From Nymphaea colorata (lineage: Eukaryota; Streptophyta; Magnoliopsida; Nymphaeales; Nymphaeaceae): 60,000 bases of DNA. A program made the position numbers and the translations under genes. Every line of letters begins with the position of its first letter. Position 1 is the first letter of the stretch. Below, piece after piece: positions 35,951 to 46,500 of the stretch. The notes below the pieces were generated by a model. That model worked only from the letters and a program-made list of their open reading frames with translations, was not told the DNA's origin and searched no databases. The DNA is taken from the NCBI RefSeq assembly GCF_008831285.2, contig NC_045149.1, positions 21,832,535 through 21,892,534 on the forward strand, in the 5' to 3' direction.

Positions 35951-36020
35951 GCGACATGATCTACCGTCAAACGCGACTCAGTCCATCCACTCAAGTCAAG
36001 TCCTCCAACTCCTACTCCCC

Positions 36021-36027
36021 TATAAAT
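36021..36027 (+). promoter_or_regulatory. TATA box of lectin gene 1
   Basis: TATAAAT lies ~117 bp upstream of the lectin ATG in the context CTATAAATTCGA. The same word, CTATAAATTCGAG, precedes the lectin pseudogene at 53956-53968, showing that the two promoters share ancestry. Confidence 0.65.
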
Positions 36028-36143
36028 TCGATTCTAAATCCAACATCAAACACAGCAGCGAGCAGCTTCTTATCTCCCCTTCTTCCCCTCTTTATCAGAT
36101 TAATTCTCTGCAGAGAGCTCAAACCTGAGCAAATCAATCTGAA

Positions 36144-36572
36144 ATGGCAGCAGCAATGGTCCCGAAAGCCATAGCCATACTAGCACTCCTCGCTACCCTC
36201 TCAACTCAGGCAATCGGGGAGGACATGCTCTTTAGTGGGGAGACCCTCAATGCAGGTCAGTTCTTAGAGAACGGCCCTTACAGATTCATCATGCAGGCCG
36301 ACTGCAACCTTGTCCTCTACATCAACAGAACCAGGCCGCTGTGGTCTTCCGGCACGGACAAGAAGGGCACCAACTGTAGGGCAACCTTACAGAACAACGG
36401 CAACTTGGTTGTGTTGGCAGGAAATAATGATGTTCTGTGGACGAGTGGGACGCCAAGAGGCCCCAACAACTACCGCCTGATTGTGCAGACCGACGGTAAC
36501 GTGGTGATCTATGGTGCCGCTCTGTGGGCTACCAACACTGTTCAGAGTGGTAGCAGGAAGCGTTTGCTGTAG
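36144..36572 (+). CDS. GNA-type mannose-binding lectin, intact, secreted
   Basis: This single-exon frame encodes 142 aa, the usual size for GNA (monocot-type) lectins. Residues 1-25 form a signal peptide ending near QAIG, so the protein should enter the secretory pathway. The mature domain starts EDMLFSGETLNAG. The fold has three beta-prism subdomains, each with a QxDxNxVxY mannose site: QADCNLVLY (51-59) and QTDGNVVIY (115-123) are good, while QNNGNLVVL (83-91) has lost the Asp and final Tyr and is probably weak or inactive. C54 and C78 are placed for the conserved disulphide. NRT at 61-63 is a potential N-glycosylation site. The basic tail SGSRKRLL may be a cleaved C-terminal propeptide. 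Such lectins bind terminal mannose and act in defence or storage. The upstream ATG at 36144 gives the full signal peptide. It is the intact member of a locus with one pseudogene and two 3'-UTR relics. Confidence 0.95.
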   Translation: MAAAMVPKAIAILALLATLSTQAIGEDMLFSGETLNAGQFLENGPYRFIMQADCNLVLYINRTRPLWSSGTDKKGTNCRATLQNNGNLVVLAGNNDVLWTSGTPRGPNNYRLIVQTDGNVVIYGAALWATNTVQSGSRKRLL

Positions 36573-36760
36573 GTCCAAATTAAAGTGTTTGGTAATTGGT
36601 TGCATCTGGCGAAGGAAATATAGACGTTTGGTTCCTATATGTTTGAAGCATGAGTGAGTTTCAGGACCTTCAAGGGTTTTGTATGTAGTAGCTTCATCAA
36701 CAGTGATTGTGTACTGCTGTGATCAATAAAAATGTTGCCTGGATTTCTTTATGCAATGTT
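36573..36760 (+). terminator. Lectin 1 3' UTR with polyadenylation signal
   Basis: GATCAATAAAAATGTTGCC with AATAAA at 36725-36730 is the likely signal. The words GGTCCAAATTAAAGTG, GAGTTTCAGGACCTTC and TCAATAAAA recur downstream of the pseudogene at 54.5 kb and in the relics at 49.5 and 51.1 kb. Confidence 0.6.
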
Positions 36761-36781
36761 GGTCAGATCTCATTATAATCT

Positions 36782-36782
<1 letters not shown>

Positions 36783-36819
<37 letters not shown>
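36783..36819. repeat. (CT)n microsatellite
   Basis: About 18 CT units just beyond the lectin 3' UTR, following AATCTGATCT, a word also found after the lectin relics at 49.75 and 54.73 kb. Confidence 0.93.
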
Positions 36820-36822
<3 letters not shown>

Positions 36823-37344
36823 CTTTTTCCTGCCTTCTGGTTGTATAGAACAATAATGCATTTCTAGGTCAACAAGTTCTTGCCGATCGCATTCCCAATG
36901 TTAATTAAGAGTTTGAAAACACATAAAATGTTAGTTTCGAAATGCATGTAGAGTTTGAAAACACATAAAATGTTAATTAAGAGTTTGTCAAATTAAACTA
37001 CGCCGGGTCCTTTGAATGGGAAAGTAAGATAAGATGCCGCCTGCGTTTACAACTAGCAATTAATTTTGGAAACGAAATGTGAGACCACATTAAATACATT
37101 GCCGCAGTAGCTGCCCCCTCCCTCTCTTGGTCGACACGCCTGAGATATTAATTTTTCTGATCGCTGACCTCTGACATTAACCCTTCTCGGGTTCCAAATT
37201 TAGAGTTGTGACTGAAATATTTGGCTTAAAAGCTAGATGGCCTGCCCAACATAACAACACAATAGAAACGCACGAAGCAACATGAAAAGCGAGTTTCAAT
37301 TGATGCATGGAAGCAGGAATAGCAATGGAAACCTTTTAGACTTA

Positions 37345-37560
37345 AAAAGTATTGATAAAAAAAGAACAAAACAGAATTCGTCTTCACAGATTGAAGACGG
37401 CTGAAAGAAAATACATGTACATTGAACTTAGATTACAATTAGTGCAGCAATTTAGCCGAACAGAACAAGGACACAAATATCATAGCAACTACAAGATATT
37501 CTCGATGTTTATAGATGGCAATATGCGTTATTGCCTTACCACGCATCCTCAAACTGAACG
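37345..37560 (-). repeat. 3' LTR of Copia D (ends approximate)
   Basis: It aligns by eye with 41592-41790 over about 180 bp with frequent substitutions and small indels, including a TA run present only in the right copy. The divergence indicates an old insertion. Confidence 0.6.
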
Positions 37561-38107
37561 TGCTGGGCAACATGTTTAGTTTGACCGGAATTTCTTCAAA
37601 CTAGACTGGACCAAGCGGTTTGGTCATACCGTCTGCAAGTTGCTCTGAAGACCGGATGAATCAATATATCTCCTTTTTTACATGATCTGATATAACAAAA
37701 TGAAAATCTACATCGACATGTTTACTCCATGTAGAAAACCAGATTAGCTGCAAGATATAGAGATCCGACATTATCACACCATAATGTATAAAAAGTGATC
37801 CTAACCGTCACAATTCTGCTGTACTCAGCTTTACTCAGCTTTATGCTAGATTGAGCCACTGCTCTTTGCTTAGAAATAGTTCACGACACTACATTATCGC
37901 CCAAAAAGGTGACAAAACCCCACGTTGATTTTTCAATCTTCAATGTTTCTGAACCAATCAACATTCGTAAATGCACTTGAATGAGAACTGCGTGAGGGTC
38001 GAAGACATAGGCTGTAGTGACTCGTGCGTTTTAAGCATCGTAGTATTTGTTTTACAAGAGCCCAATGTTGTTCCGTCGGTTGGTGCCTAAGTCACACACA
38101 TTCTTTT

Positions 38108-38820
38108 ATTTTACTGCGGCACTCGAGTTGCATCGAGTCGAGTGGGCACCGGATATGGGTGTGGCTCCGACTCGTACCCAAACCTAATCAACATGAGTCG
38201 GATGCGGTCAACCGCAGCAACTACATTTGTCCCTTTCTGACACGCACCCGACTCGCATCAAACTCGAGTCGGGTGCGGTCAACCGGCGTCCGGTCTAAAT
38301 ATGTCCCATTTTTTGGTATTATTGTTGTATACGTTTTACATATTTTAGATGCTTGTTCAGTTAAAAGTTTTAAAGTTCTCAGTCGTATACATAACATATG
38401 CAGTCGTGCATACATACTTTGCAATTGATATAGTGATATATTGTCATGTTATAAACTTATAATATATAATATAAGTGTTTTTATATATGCATTATGCAGC
38501 CGACCAGCTGTGGTTAGTGTTCTTCTTTTGAAGTTTTAATTTTAAATTTTAAATTTCTGCTTCTATGATTCTATCAATTTTTTATGTTTTATGTTAGACT
38601 GTTAGTATGATATTACTAAATTACTATGGATAATATATTATATATAATATATGTTATTTTGATATTCTCCTATGCAATACAGTTATATACATTAATAACT
38701 AAATTGTAATAATAATATATACATGCTTATTCTATTATACATATAATAACTTAATAATATTAATAATAAATTAAATTTTTTGAAATGTGCTTCTCATCGG
38801 TACCTGCACCTCTCAATGTG
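38108..38820. repeat. Dispersed repeat nested in Copia D
   Basis: GC-rich ends with GAGTCGGGTGCGGTCAACC and CACCCGACTCGCATCAAACT flank a very AT-rich centre (38450-38780); GGTACCTGCACCTCTCAATG lies at the right. Wording and architecture match 14440-14775. It sits between two RNase H fragments of element D, so it probably inserted after D. Exact termini and target duplication are not resolved. Confidence 0.5.
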
Positions 38821-39654
38821 ACGTAGGTTCTGACATGCTCGGTGCACTGCAAGGGCAATGTCCCGTGGCAATGTGTAAGTGAAAAGTAATGTATTGCAAT
38901 GCTCTCACCACGCTCCCATAGAAGTGAGAATCCGTGGATGGAGCAGAACAATCATTCACTTGAGTATTACTCATTGGCGCAATAATCGCCTTGGCTTCAG
39001 TCATGTATGCTTTACGAAGGACATCAAATATAAGCTTGTTGGCATAAAATTAAGTTTTTTGCATGATGCTATATCAGTTTGATGCCCAAAGAGATCTTAA
39101 GTTGACCAAGATCTTTGACTGAAAGTGACGTATGAAGTTGAGAAAAAATTTGATTAATAAGCATCATGGAAGACTTCTTAGTAATTACATCGTCAAGATA
39201 AACTAGTACTTCGTGTTCCTGGTGTATATGAGAAAAATGAAAAGAGATGCATCTGATTGAAATGTGAAGTCCATGAAAAGTGAGAAGGTGACTAAGGCAA
39301 TGGTACCATGCATGGGGAACTTGCTTGAAACTGTATGCCTCTTTCTGCAGTTTACGTATATGAAAAGGGTGTGCTGGACCTAAGAATCTTTCAAGCTATT
39401 TAGTATAAACGTTTTCTTCAAGAATTCCATTAAGGAAGGCACTATCAAAATCCAATGGCCAAAGAGGTAAATTATACTAAACTGCAATAGTTGAAATAAC
39501 TCAAATTGTGGTTGGGGCTAAATGCTTCACAGTAATCAATGCCTTCTTGTAAAAATCCTAGAACCACTAAGCAAGCTCTGTAGCTAGCGATGGATCCGTG
39601 GGCATGGCACTTTATTTTGTAAAGTGAAGGTTGGGTGAGGGGTTTGAGTTGGTG

Positions 39655-39905
39655 TGGTTAGACACATGTCATTTATACTTTATCATATGAGGAGGAGAGT
39701 GATGAGGAGGAGGAGAGTGATGGTGGAAACATGTCACTTGCACTTCGAACTATGCCAATTGAATTAGGAGAAGTAAACACGTTATGAGTGAAGTTGAACA
39801 TGTAGCAAAAGATGGTAGACACATGTCATTTGTACTTGGGACTCGAGTCAATTGAGCTTGGAGAAGGTAAACACGTTGTAGGTGAAGTGCAACATGTGGC
39901 AAGAA
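39655..39905. repeat. ~88-bp tandem repeat inside Copia D
   Basis: The unit ACATGTCAYTTGYACTT...AGAAGRTAAACACGTTRT...GAACATGTRGCAA occurs at about 39728 and 39818, with a partial earlier copy at about 39665. It lies where element D's variable region between integrase and RT would be. Confidence 0.6.
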
Positions 39906-41040
39906 ATGGAACCACTGTTATATTGGTAGATGACAACCGAGAAACTGAGAAGAATGTTGAGTCAATCATACCTGCGTCATTGTCTTGCTGCCCTCGACTT
40001 TCTTTTGTGGAGAGTTGAACCAGAAATCTAACTATGCGGTATATGAAGACAAGTTGGGTCCTCGAACATGGTCTAGAGATTATCATCTTCTTTGATTTGG
40101 CCTCATAACAGAAGCAACCCTTGTGTCGACTTCAGTAGCCAAGAAAAATGCAAGCCGTTGTTTTTGGCTGAAACTTTGAGGAATTAGAAAGAATAAGAGG
40201 AGGTAACATGTGGATCCAAAAACCCTCAACATGAAGTAATCGGCAACGTCATTAAACAACAATTCGAATGGTGATTTTCTTTCAAGCTTGATAGTAGGGA
40301 GACTTGATTATATAAATTGCAGAACGAACTACCCAGAATATATGATCTAACCAAACATCATTGAACATACTTAATCCAGTTTCGATAACATGTTGGTTTT
40401 TCCGTTCAACAATACCATTTTGCTTCAAGAGCATGAGAATCGGAGGATAATGCCTTGAGTTTTTAGATCTCTTTCAAACTCATTGCTACAAACTCATCCC
40501 TAGAAAAAATCCAAGAAAATATCAAAAAATTATCTACAATTAAAAGAAAATATTTAAATCCTTCGCAAGACAAAATAGGTGTCAGACCCCAAACATCAAT
40601 GTGATAACGACCTTGAAGCATGAAAAGGAGATTTGTGTGCCAATTTTGGAAATTGGTGAACTTATTGAAATGATACTAAGAGAATTCAACAAAGAAATGA
40701 TGAAACTAAGAGAATTCAACAAAGAAAGATTTTTTATTGGCATGCCAAGTCTCATATGCCACTCCTCCTAGGTTCCACGAACTCTATAAATCTAACGCGA
40801 TAGGTAGGTTTTATTGATATCTCCATGTGTCAGTGGCCTAATTCGAACCGGATAGAGCCCACCATGGGTTTGTGGTCCCAAAGCAGCACATTTCCTGACG
40901 GCTTATTCTTGACTAAAAATTCAGATGCAGTGAATTGAACAATAAAATCAAGTTCCGAAGTAAAAAGCCCTACCGAAAACAAATTATTGGCCATTTTAGG
41001 TACATATAAACTATTTTTTAAAGTGAATAGCTTTCCTTTA

Positions 41041-41226
41041 GGGGGCATTTGATATACCTAGAATCATGTTGTTTTAGAATCAAAATGCTCAATTTTTAAG
41101 AAATTAAAATTATTAACTTTTTTTTCCAAAATTACACAAACTGAAACCTGAAATTTTTTATTCCATTTCAATTTGAGGAGGAATTATGATTCTGAAATTT
41201 TCATTCTTGAATCAAAATTTCATAGG
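41041..41226. mobile_element. AT-rich MITE-like insert in Copia D
   Basis: Left ATTTGATATACCTAGAATCA and right TTGAATCAAAATTTCATAGG regions carry inverted copies of GAATCAAAAT and GAATCAT-type words. Non-coding, degenerate; a tentative assignment. Confidence 0.35.
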
Positions 41227-41308
41227 AGGGCTGGAGATATCATTACTTATTCAAGCTGACACAACAAAAAGTTGTCAACAAAAAGTTGTCCTTGAAGAGC
41301 TTCACGAG

Positions 41309-41501
41309 CAGGGGCGGAGCCAGGATTTTTTTCATGGGCGGGGCCGATAGTCCGACATCTGAATCTGGGTAGAGCCAAACTAAATTGTAATTCAAAAAAT
41401 ACATTACGAAATTAAAAAATATTATTTTTTTAATGTAAAAAACAATCATTAGCTGGGGTGGGGCCATGGACTAGGCGGGGCCCCCCTTCCCTCCGCCACT
41501 G
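41309..41501. mobile_element. hAT-type MITE, family H copy 3 (193 bp)
   Basis: It begins CAGGGGCGGAGCCAGG and ends CCTCCGCCACTG. The flanks TTCACGAG (41301-41308) and TTCACGGG (41502-41509) match at 7 of 8 positions. The interior is strikingly like 11366-11557: both contain TGGGGTGGGGCCA near the right end and an AAATACATTACGAAATTAAAA-type centre. It is inserted between the primer site and pol of element D, so it is younger than D. Confidence 0.87.
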
Positions 41502-41591
41502 TTCACGGGTACCAGACTTACTATCACGTTCCAATGAGAGAATGAAGAAGAAGACGCCAATGTGCTGACAGTAACAGATGGCTCTGATGCC

Positions 41592-41790
41592 ATAAACAGT
41601 ATCGACTGAAAAATAAACAAAACAGAACTCGTCACCACACATTGAAGAAGACTCAAGAAGAATACATACATATATATATATATAACTCATAGTTCAATTA
41701 GTGCGGCAATTTAGCCGAACAGAACAAAAAAACAAAAACAATAACAGCAACAAGATATTCTCGATATTTACACATTACAACAATAATGAT
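41592..41790 (-). repeat. 5' LTR of Copia D (outer end approximate)
   Basis: It starts just outside the degenerate primer site GCTCTGATGCCA and matches 37345-37520. It contains a short TA run (41666-41685). Confidence 0.6.
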
Positions 41791-41799
41791 AAAGGTTGT

Positions 41800-42900
41800 T
41801 GGTAAAAATTATCTCTAACCGACTACTCCAGGACTTTGGTCGGATCCATCGTGTACCATATAAGAACAATCTTGTATATCTTCTTTCCTTAAAAAACTTT
41901 TTTGAATTTGTAATCAGAATGGGATTTTATTTATTTTTTTAAAACTGAAAGATAGATCAAACAAAAGTAATTAATGTAACATTAACCCATCTCGCTGCTA
42001 CAGTGGGCCCAGGTTCTCGCTTGGTGGATCCTAACTTGCTTCATAGCAGTTAGATAACTTAGAAAGGTGGCAATCAATCATTTAACCAACCCTATTTATA
42101 AATCCTTGAAGTTTTCTTATAATTTTCAATGTAAAACTAAACCATTTATATTGTAGTATTAATTGTATTCTGGCACATAATCAAGTTGGATCCTTATTGG
42201 ATTTAATATTTGAGTTTTGAATTTGGAGAACTAAATAGCATACCAAGCATGTATCTAACTAGAAATCTGATCCAATAATTTTCCTTATCAAATAAATGGA
42301 TATTTAGGCAGGTTTAGATTCTGGATGAATCCAACCTTTAAGCTACTGAATACAACTATTGGATTATATGTAATTGGAGTCAGACGCTTTGTTAACTTAG
42401 TTTGGATCTATCAAAATGTCTGACATTTATTATTAATCGGGTCGACCAGATCATCATTGGATCCTAATTGGATTGACATTCAGATTTAGTTATGAAACTA
42501 TATGCCGAAGGAAAGCCCCAATGATTGGCAAGTGGTTGTACCCTTTACTAAATTCGGCTAAACGAATTCAAGATTGGCTTGGCAACTGGATATATCTAAT
42601 CCATTTCAATATCGCTAACCAGATCTGACTAGCGGGATTATGGCAATTCATACACGCAAAGAGCCTGTAAGTTTCCAAACTTTTTTCTCTTTCTTTAGAA
42701 GATCAATTTAGAATTTGAATTCATTCTACCTCAATGAATCTTGTTTGGATTTAGATGATGATTCAAAAGCTTAGTCCCCAACTACAATGTGAATTGAATT
42801 TCGGATTTGAAAAAGTCCACATCCTATCCACGTACATGCAATCTCTGACCGCTTCACGACCAATTTTCAGATAGCAAAGAGGCCATTAATGATCTCATGA
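41800..42900. other. Intergenic, nothing recognised
   Basis: About 1.1 kb without a supported gene or an element end I can define. It is rich in GGAT/ATCC words (TTGGATCCTAATTGGATT), a style suggesting an old repeat. Confidence 0.4.
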
Positions 42901-42901
42901 A

Positions 42902-43183
42902 AACCGGACTTGACTTTGCAGGACATCAAAATCTGTCAGGCCGACTTCTCTACCTATAATCCCAAAACGACTTCTGCTTTTCCCAATCTGTTAATACACC
43001 TCCGCATGAGTTTCTTCAGCATCGCAATGGATTATGTTTAATTCAGTCTCTTAAGCAAACGCCAGTTCTGCTGCCTAAATCCATGCTTAATTATCTTCTG
43101 TGCACCAGTAGTTCTCAAAAATGGAGACCGACTGTTACTATCTCAAATAGACTGCGAACTCTTTGAAAAGACTCGTGGAAACC
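42902..43183. repeat. Left unit of a tandem duplication split by Copia C
   Basis: GACTTGACTTTG, CTATAATCCCAA, TTTCTTCAGCAT, ATTCAGTCT and TTGAAAAG occur here in the same order as in 49016-49240. The two units would have been adjacent before Copia C inserted exactly at their junction. Confidence 0.6.
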
Positions 43184-43454
43184 TGAGAAGAAAGGCGTGA
43201 GGAAGAGAGAATGGAAGAAGCGAGTGAGAAAAAAGATACATTATTTCATATAGGATGAGGTATTTATATAAGTTCAAAGGTATATACAGATCCCAGAAAT
43301 TTTGGGATTGAAGGATCACAATCTTGTGATTGACAACAATAGATGGAAAGAATATAATTTCTTTCCTGAGATTTTATTTTTGATTTTCCTCTTTGATGTA
43401 TGGGAAAGATTTCTTGATTCTTGAAAATCAGTTGGCTGATTTTCCTCTCCAATA
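43184..43454 (-). repeat. 3' LTR of Copia C (271 bp)
   Basis: It matches the 5' LTR almost throughout. I count 7 substitutions, an extra 11-bp segment near 43240 (ATTTCATATAG or an equivalent phase) and absence of a CC present in the 5' LTR. On the element strand it begins TATTGGAGAG and ends CTTTCTTCTCA. Confidence 0.92.
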
Positions 43455-43466
43455 CTCCCCCTCAAG
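43455..43466 (-). other. Polypurine tract of Copia C
   Basis: On the element strand it reads CTTGAGGGGGAG, directly next to the 3' LTR. This is the plus-strand priming site. The same word is found beside the LTR of element B at 55046-55057. Confidence 0.88.
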
Positions 43467-43586
43467 TTGGTGTGTGCAAATCCGAAACACCCAACTTGGT
43501 TCTCAGAATTTGAAAACTGTCTTTCCTCAATGGTTTAGTGAAAATATCTGCCAATTGCATACATGAAGATACATGATGTGCCCGAA

Positions 43587-46500
43587 TTATTCATTGTTGA
43601 GTTTTTCTTTTACGAAATGACAGTCTAGCTCTATGTATTTCGTTCTTTCATGAAAAACTGGATTTGCTGAAGTATGCAAAGCTGCTTGATTGTCGCAATA
43701 TAAATTGACTGGTTTATCATGACTCCACCCCAAGTCATTCAATAAGGCTTTTAACCAAACAACTTCACAAGTTGTCAAAGCCATTGCCTGGTATTCTGCT
43801 TCAGCAGACGATCTGGCAATAGTAGACTGCTTCTTTGATTTCCAAGAGATAAGGCTATTCCTCAAGAACACAATACATCCACTAACTGATTTACGAGTGG
43901 TAGAATAGCTAGCCCAATCTGAGTCACAATACGCCCTCAATTGTTTTGCACTTGATGATGATAAGAATATTCCTTTTGCTGGTGAAGCTTTCAAATACTT
44001 CAATACTCTAAGTGTTACTTCATAATGTATAGTTCGTGGCGATTGCTTGAACTGACTAATAACTTGGACTGAATACATTATGTCTGGACGAATAATGGTT
44101 AAATAAATCAAATGTCTGACTAACCTCCTCTATTTAGCTGGATCTTTCAATGGAATACCATCATTGGGAGTTAATCGCAATTTTTGCTCCATTGGAAAGT
44201 CTATAGGCTTGGCTCCCATCAAACTTGCATCATTCAAAATATCCACAATAATTTGACTTAGAAATATTCCCGATGGCGCTCTTGCAACTTCTATGCCAAG
44301 AAAATACTTAAGTATGCCCCAGTCCTTAATATGAAATTTTGAATGTAAATATAGCTTAACTGAAGCAATTCCTGGTTCATCATTTCCTGTAATGATAAGA
44401 TCATCAACATAGACAAGAATAACAATAAATTGTTTTTCATGTTTCCGAGTAAAGAGAGTGTTGTCAGCTGATGATTGAATGAAACCAGCACCTTTGAGTG
44501 CTGATAACAGCTTGTGAAATCAGTTACGTGGCGCTTGCTTGAGTACATACAGAGACTTATGAAGACGACACACTTGATTACTAGTATACTCTCCCTCACG
44601 CAAGAGGTCTGGTAGAATGGTCATGTATATTTCTTCATGTAATTCTCCATGTATAAATGCATTACTCACATCCATTTGATATAGGTACCATCCTTGAATA
44701 GAAGCAAGAGCAAGAAGCGTGCGCACGGTTGTTAATTTTGCAACTGGAGCAAATGTCTCATGATAATCAAGTCCCTCTAGTTGAGTGTACCATTTAGCGA
44801 CAAGTCTGGCTTTGTAGCGTTCAATACTTCCATCTGATCGCCGTTTTATCTTATAAACCCAACGACAGCCAATTGGATGTTTGTTTGGAGGCAAAGTAGT
44901 AAGAGACCATGTACTGTTTTGTTCAAGAGCCCGAATCTCATCAGCCATAGCACTACGCCAATGTTGATACTTAATGGCTTCCGCATACGAGATAGGTTCA
45001 ACATCACTCATGATAGAGGTTAAAAAGACACAATGAGATTTAGAGAATTTGTGAACAGACACATAATTGTTGATAAGATAACGTGTACGTGAGGATTGCT
45101 TAGTTGAAGTAGATTCCTTAGGCGGTGAACTTGTAACCATCACATTGGAACACACATAGTCTTGAAGGTGAGAAGGGAAATGATGAGTACGGCTAGATCG
45201 ACGTAGAGCAAGTGAGTATGGAGAAGGTGAAATGTCTGGGATAGGTTGTTCATATGAAACATGAGAAACTGATTGATTTTGGTGATTGTTGATGGAATCG
45301 TGAGATTGAATGGGTGATAATTGGGAAGAATTTTCTAGAATGCCATTCTCACACGGTGTCATATACATTTCATCAAGATAATCATCTTGGGGTTGAGGCA
45401 AAAAGACATTGTTCAAATCATTAGTATGATGACTCTTTGTCTGAAATGGAAAATGATCCTCAAAAAAGGTTATGTCTTTACTTGTAAAAATTTGTTTGGT
45501 ATCTAAATCATATACACGATACCCTTTTTTATTGTGAGGATAACCTACAAAAATACATTTGTATGCACGTGATGAGAACTTATGCAGTGGATTTAAATTT
45601 TTGGCATAGCACAAGCATTCAAAAACACGCAAGTCTGCATAATTGGGTTTTTTATTATAAAGAAGTTCAAATGAAGACCGGTCATTTAAAAGAGTTGATG
45701 GCATTCTATTTATTAAAAAAGTTACAGTCAAAATACATTCACCCCAAAAAGTAATAGGTAGATTTGCTTGAAACCGAAGTGCTCATGCTACCTCTAAGAG
45801 ATGACGATGCTTCCTCTCAACACGCCAATTTTGTTGAGGAGTTCCAACACAGGAAGTTTGATGTTCTATGTCATGCTCATGAAAATATACTTGCATATTA
45901 TTAGCTGTAAATTCAACACCATTATCACTTCGAACACATTTCACATGAGTACTGAATTGAGTGAAAACCGTGGCACAAAAACGAGTTAAGCAGGAAAAAG
46001 TTTCAGATTTGAACCTCATCAAGAAGACCCAAGTAGATCGTGTAAAATCATCTATTATGGTGAGAAACTAATGTGCACCCGTGTGTGACGGCGTAGCATA
46101 TCCTCCCCAAATATCACAATGAATTTGGCCAAACAGATCACTTACTCTACTAGTACTAGTTGGAAAAGGTAAACGAGTGAATTTAGCTTTAAGACATGCA
46201 TCACAAGGAGAATCATGCTTGGAAATAGAAATGTTTTCATTCAATGAAAAAGTCTTATCAAATGAAGGATGTCCAAGTCTCATATGCCACATATGAGCTG
46301 TCTTATTACTAGGAGAAGCAAACAAAGCATGTGAGGTAGTTGGAATAAGAAGATGGTAAAGTCCACCAGTCAAGTTACCCACTCCAATCAGCTTCCTCGA
46401 CAAAGGGTCCTGGAAAGCACAACAGGTTGAAAGAAAAATAGCAATACAATTAGTGGTCTTGGTAAACTTTTGAACTGATAATAAATTGTATTTAAAAGCA

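Larger units (their letters stand above)
37600..41050 (-). pseudogene. Copia D pol remnants
   Basis: Reading leftwards on the minus strand: a pre-integrase stretch with SLYVPKMANNLFSVG (41048-40830); integrase with HIDVWGLTPIL (near 40600) and QNGIVERKNQHVIETGL (near 40380-40430); reverse transcriptase with LDFDSAFLNGILEENVY and LVYLDDV (about 39480-39190) and VKDLGQLK; then the RT to RNase H junction with APSTDSHFYGSVVRALQYITF (38990-38880); and finally LWCDNVGSLYLAANLVFY of RNase H (about 37800-37730). Stops and shifts separate these pieces, and a ~0.7-kb dispersed repeat interrupts the RNase H part at about 38108-38820. No product is possible. Confidence 0.8.
37340..41800 (-). mobile_element. 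Copia element D, heavily decayed
   Basis: Two related non-coding blocks bracket the element: 37345-37520 and 41592-41790 share AACAAAACAGAAxTCGTC, AATTTAGCCGAACAGAACAA and CAAGATATTCTCGAT. I read these as the 3' and 5' LTRs. A degenerate primer site (GCTCTGATGCCA, 41582-41593) lies at the inner edge of the right one, which fixes the minus orientation. Pol fragments are recognisable between them despite many stops. The gag region is missing (only ~0.5 kb lies between the protease part and the primer site, much of it MITEs). The element is old and non-functional. Confidence 0.8.

Noticed and set aside
38024-38428. 134-codon plus frame
   Set aside because: Lies across the dispersed repeat nested in Copia D; the translation is derived from CACCCGACTCG-type repeats.
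45563-45989. Plus-strand frames within Copia C
   Set aside because: Shadows of the gag-pol frame on the opposite strand.
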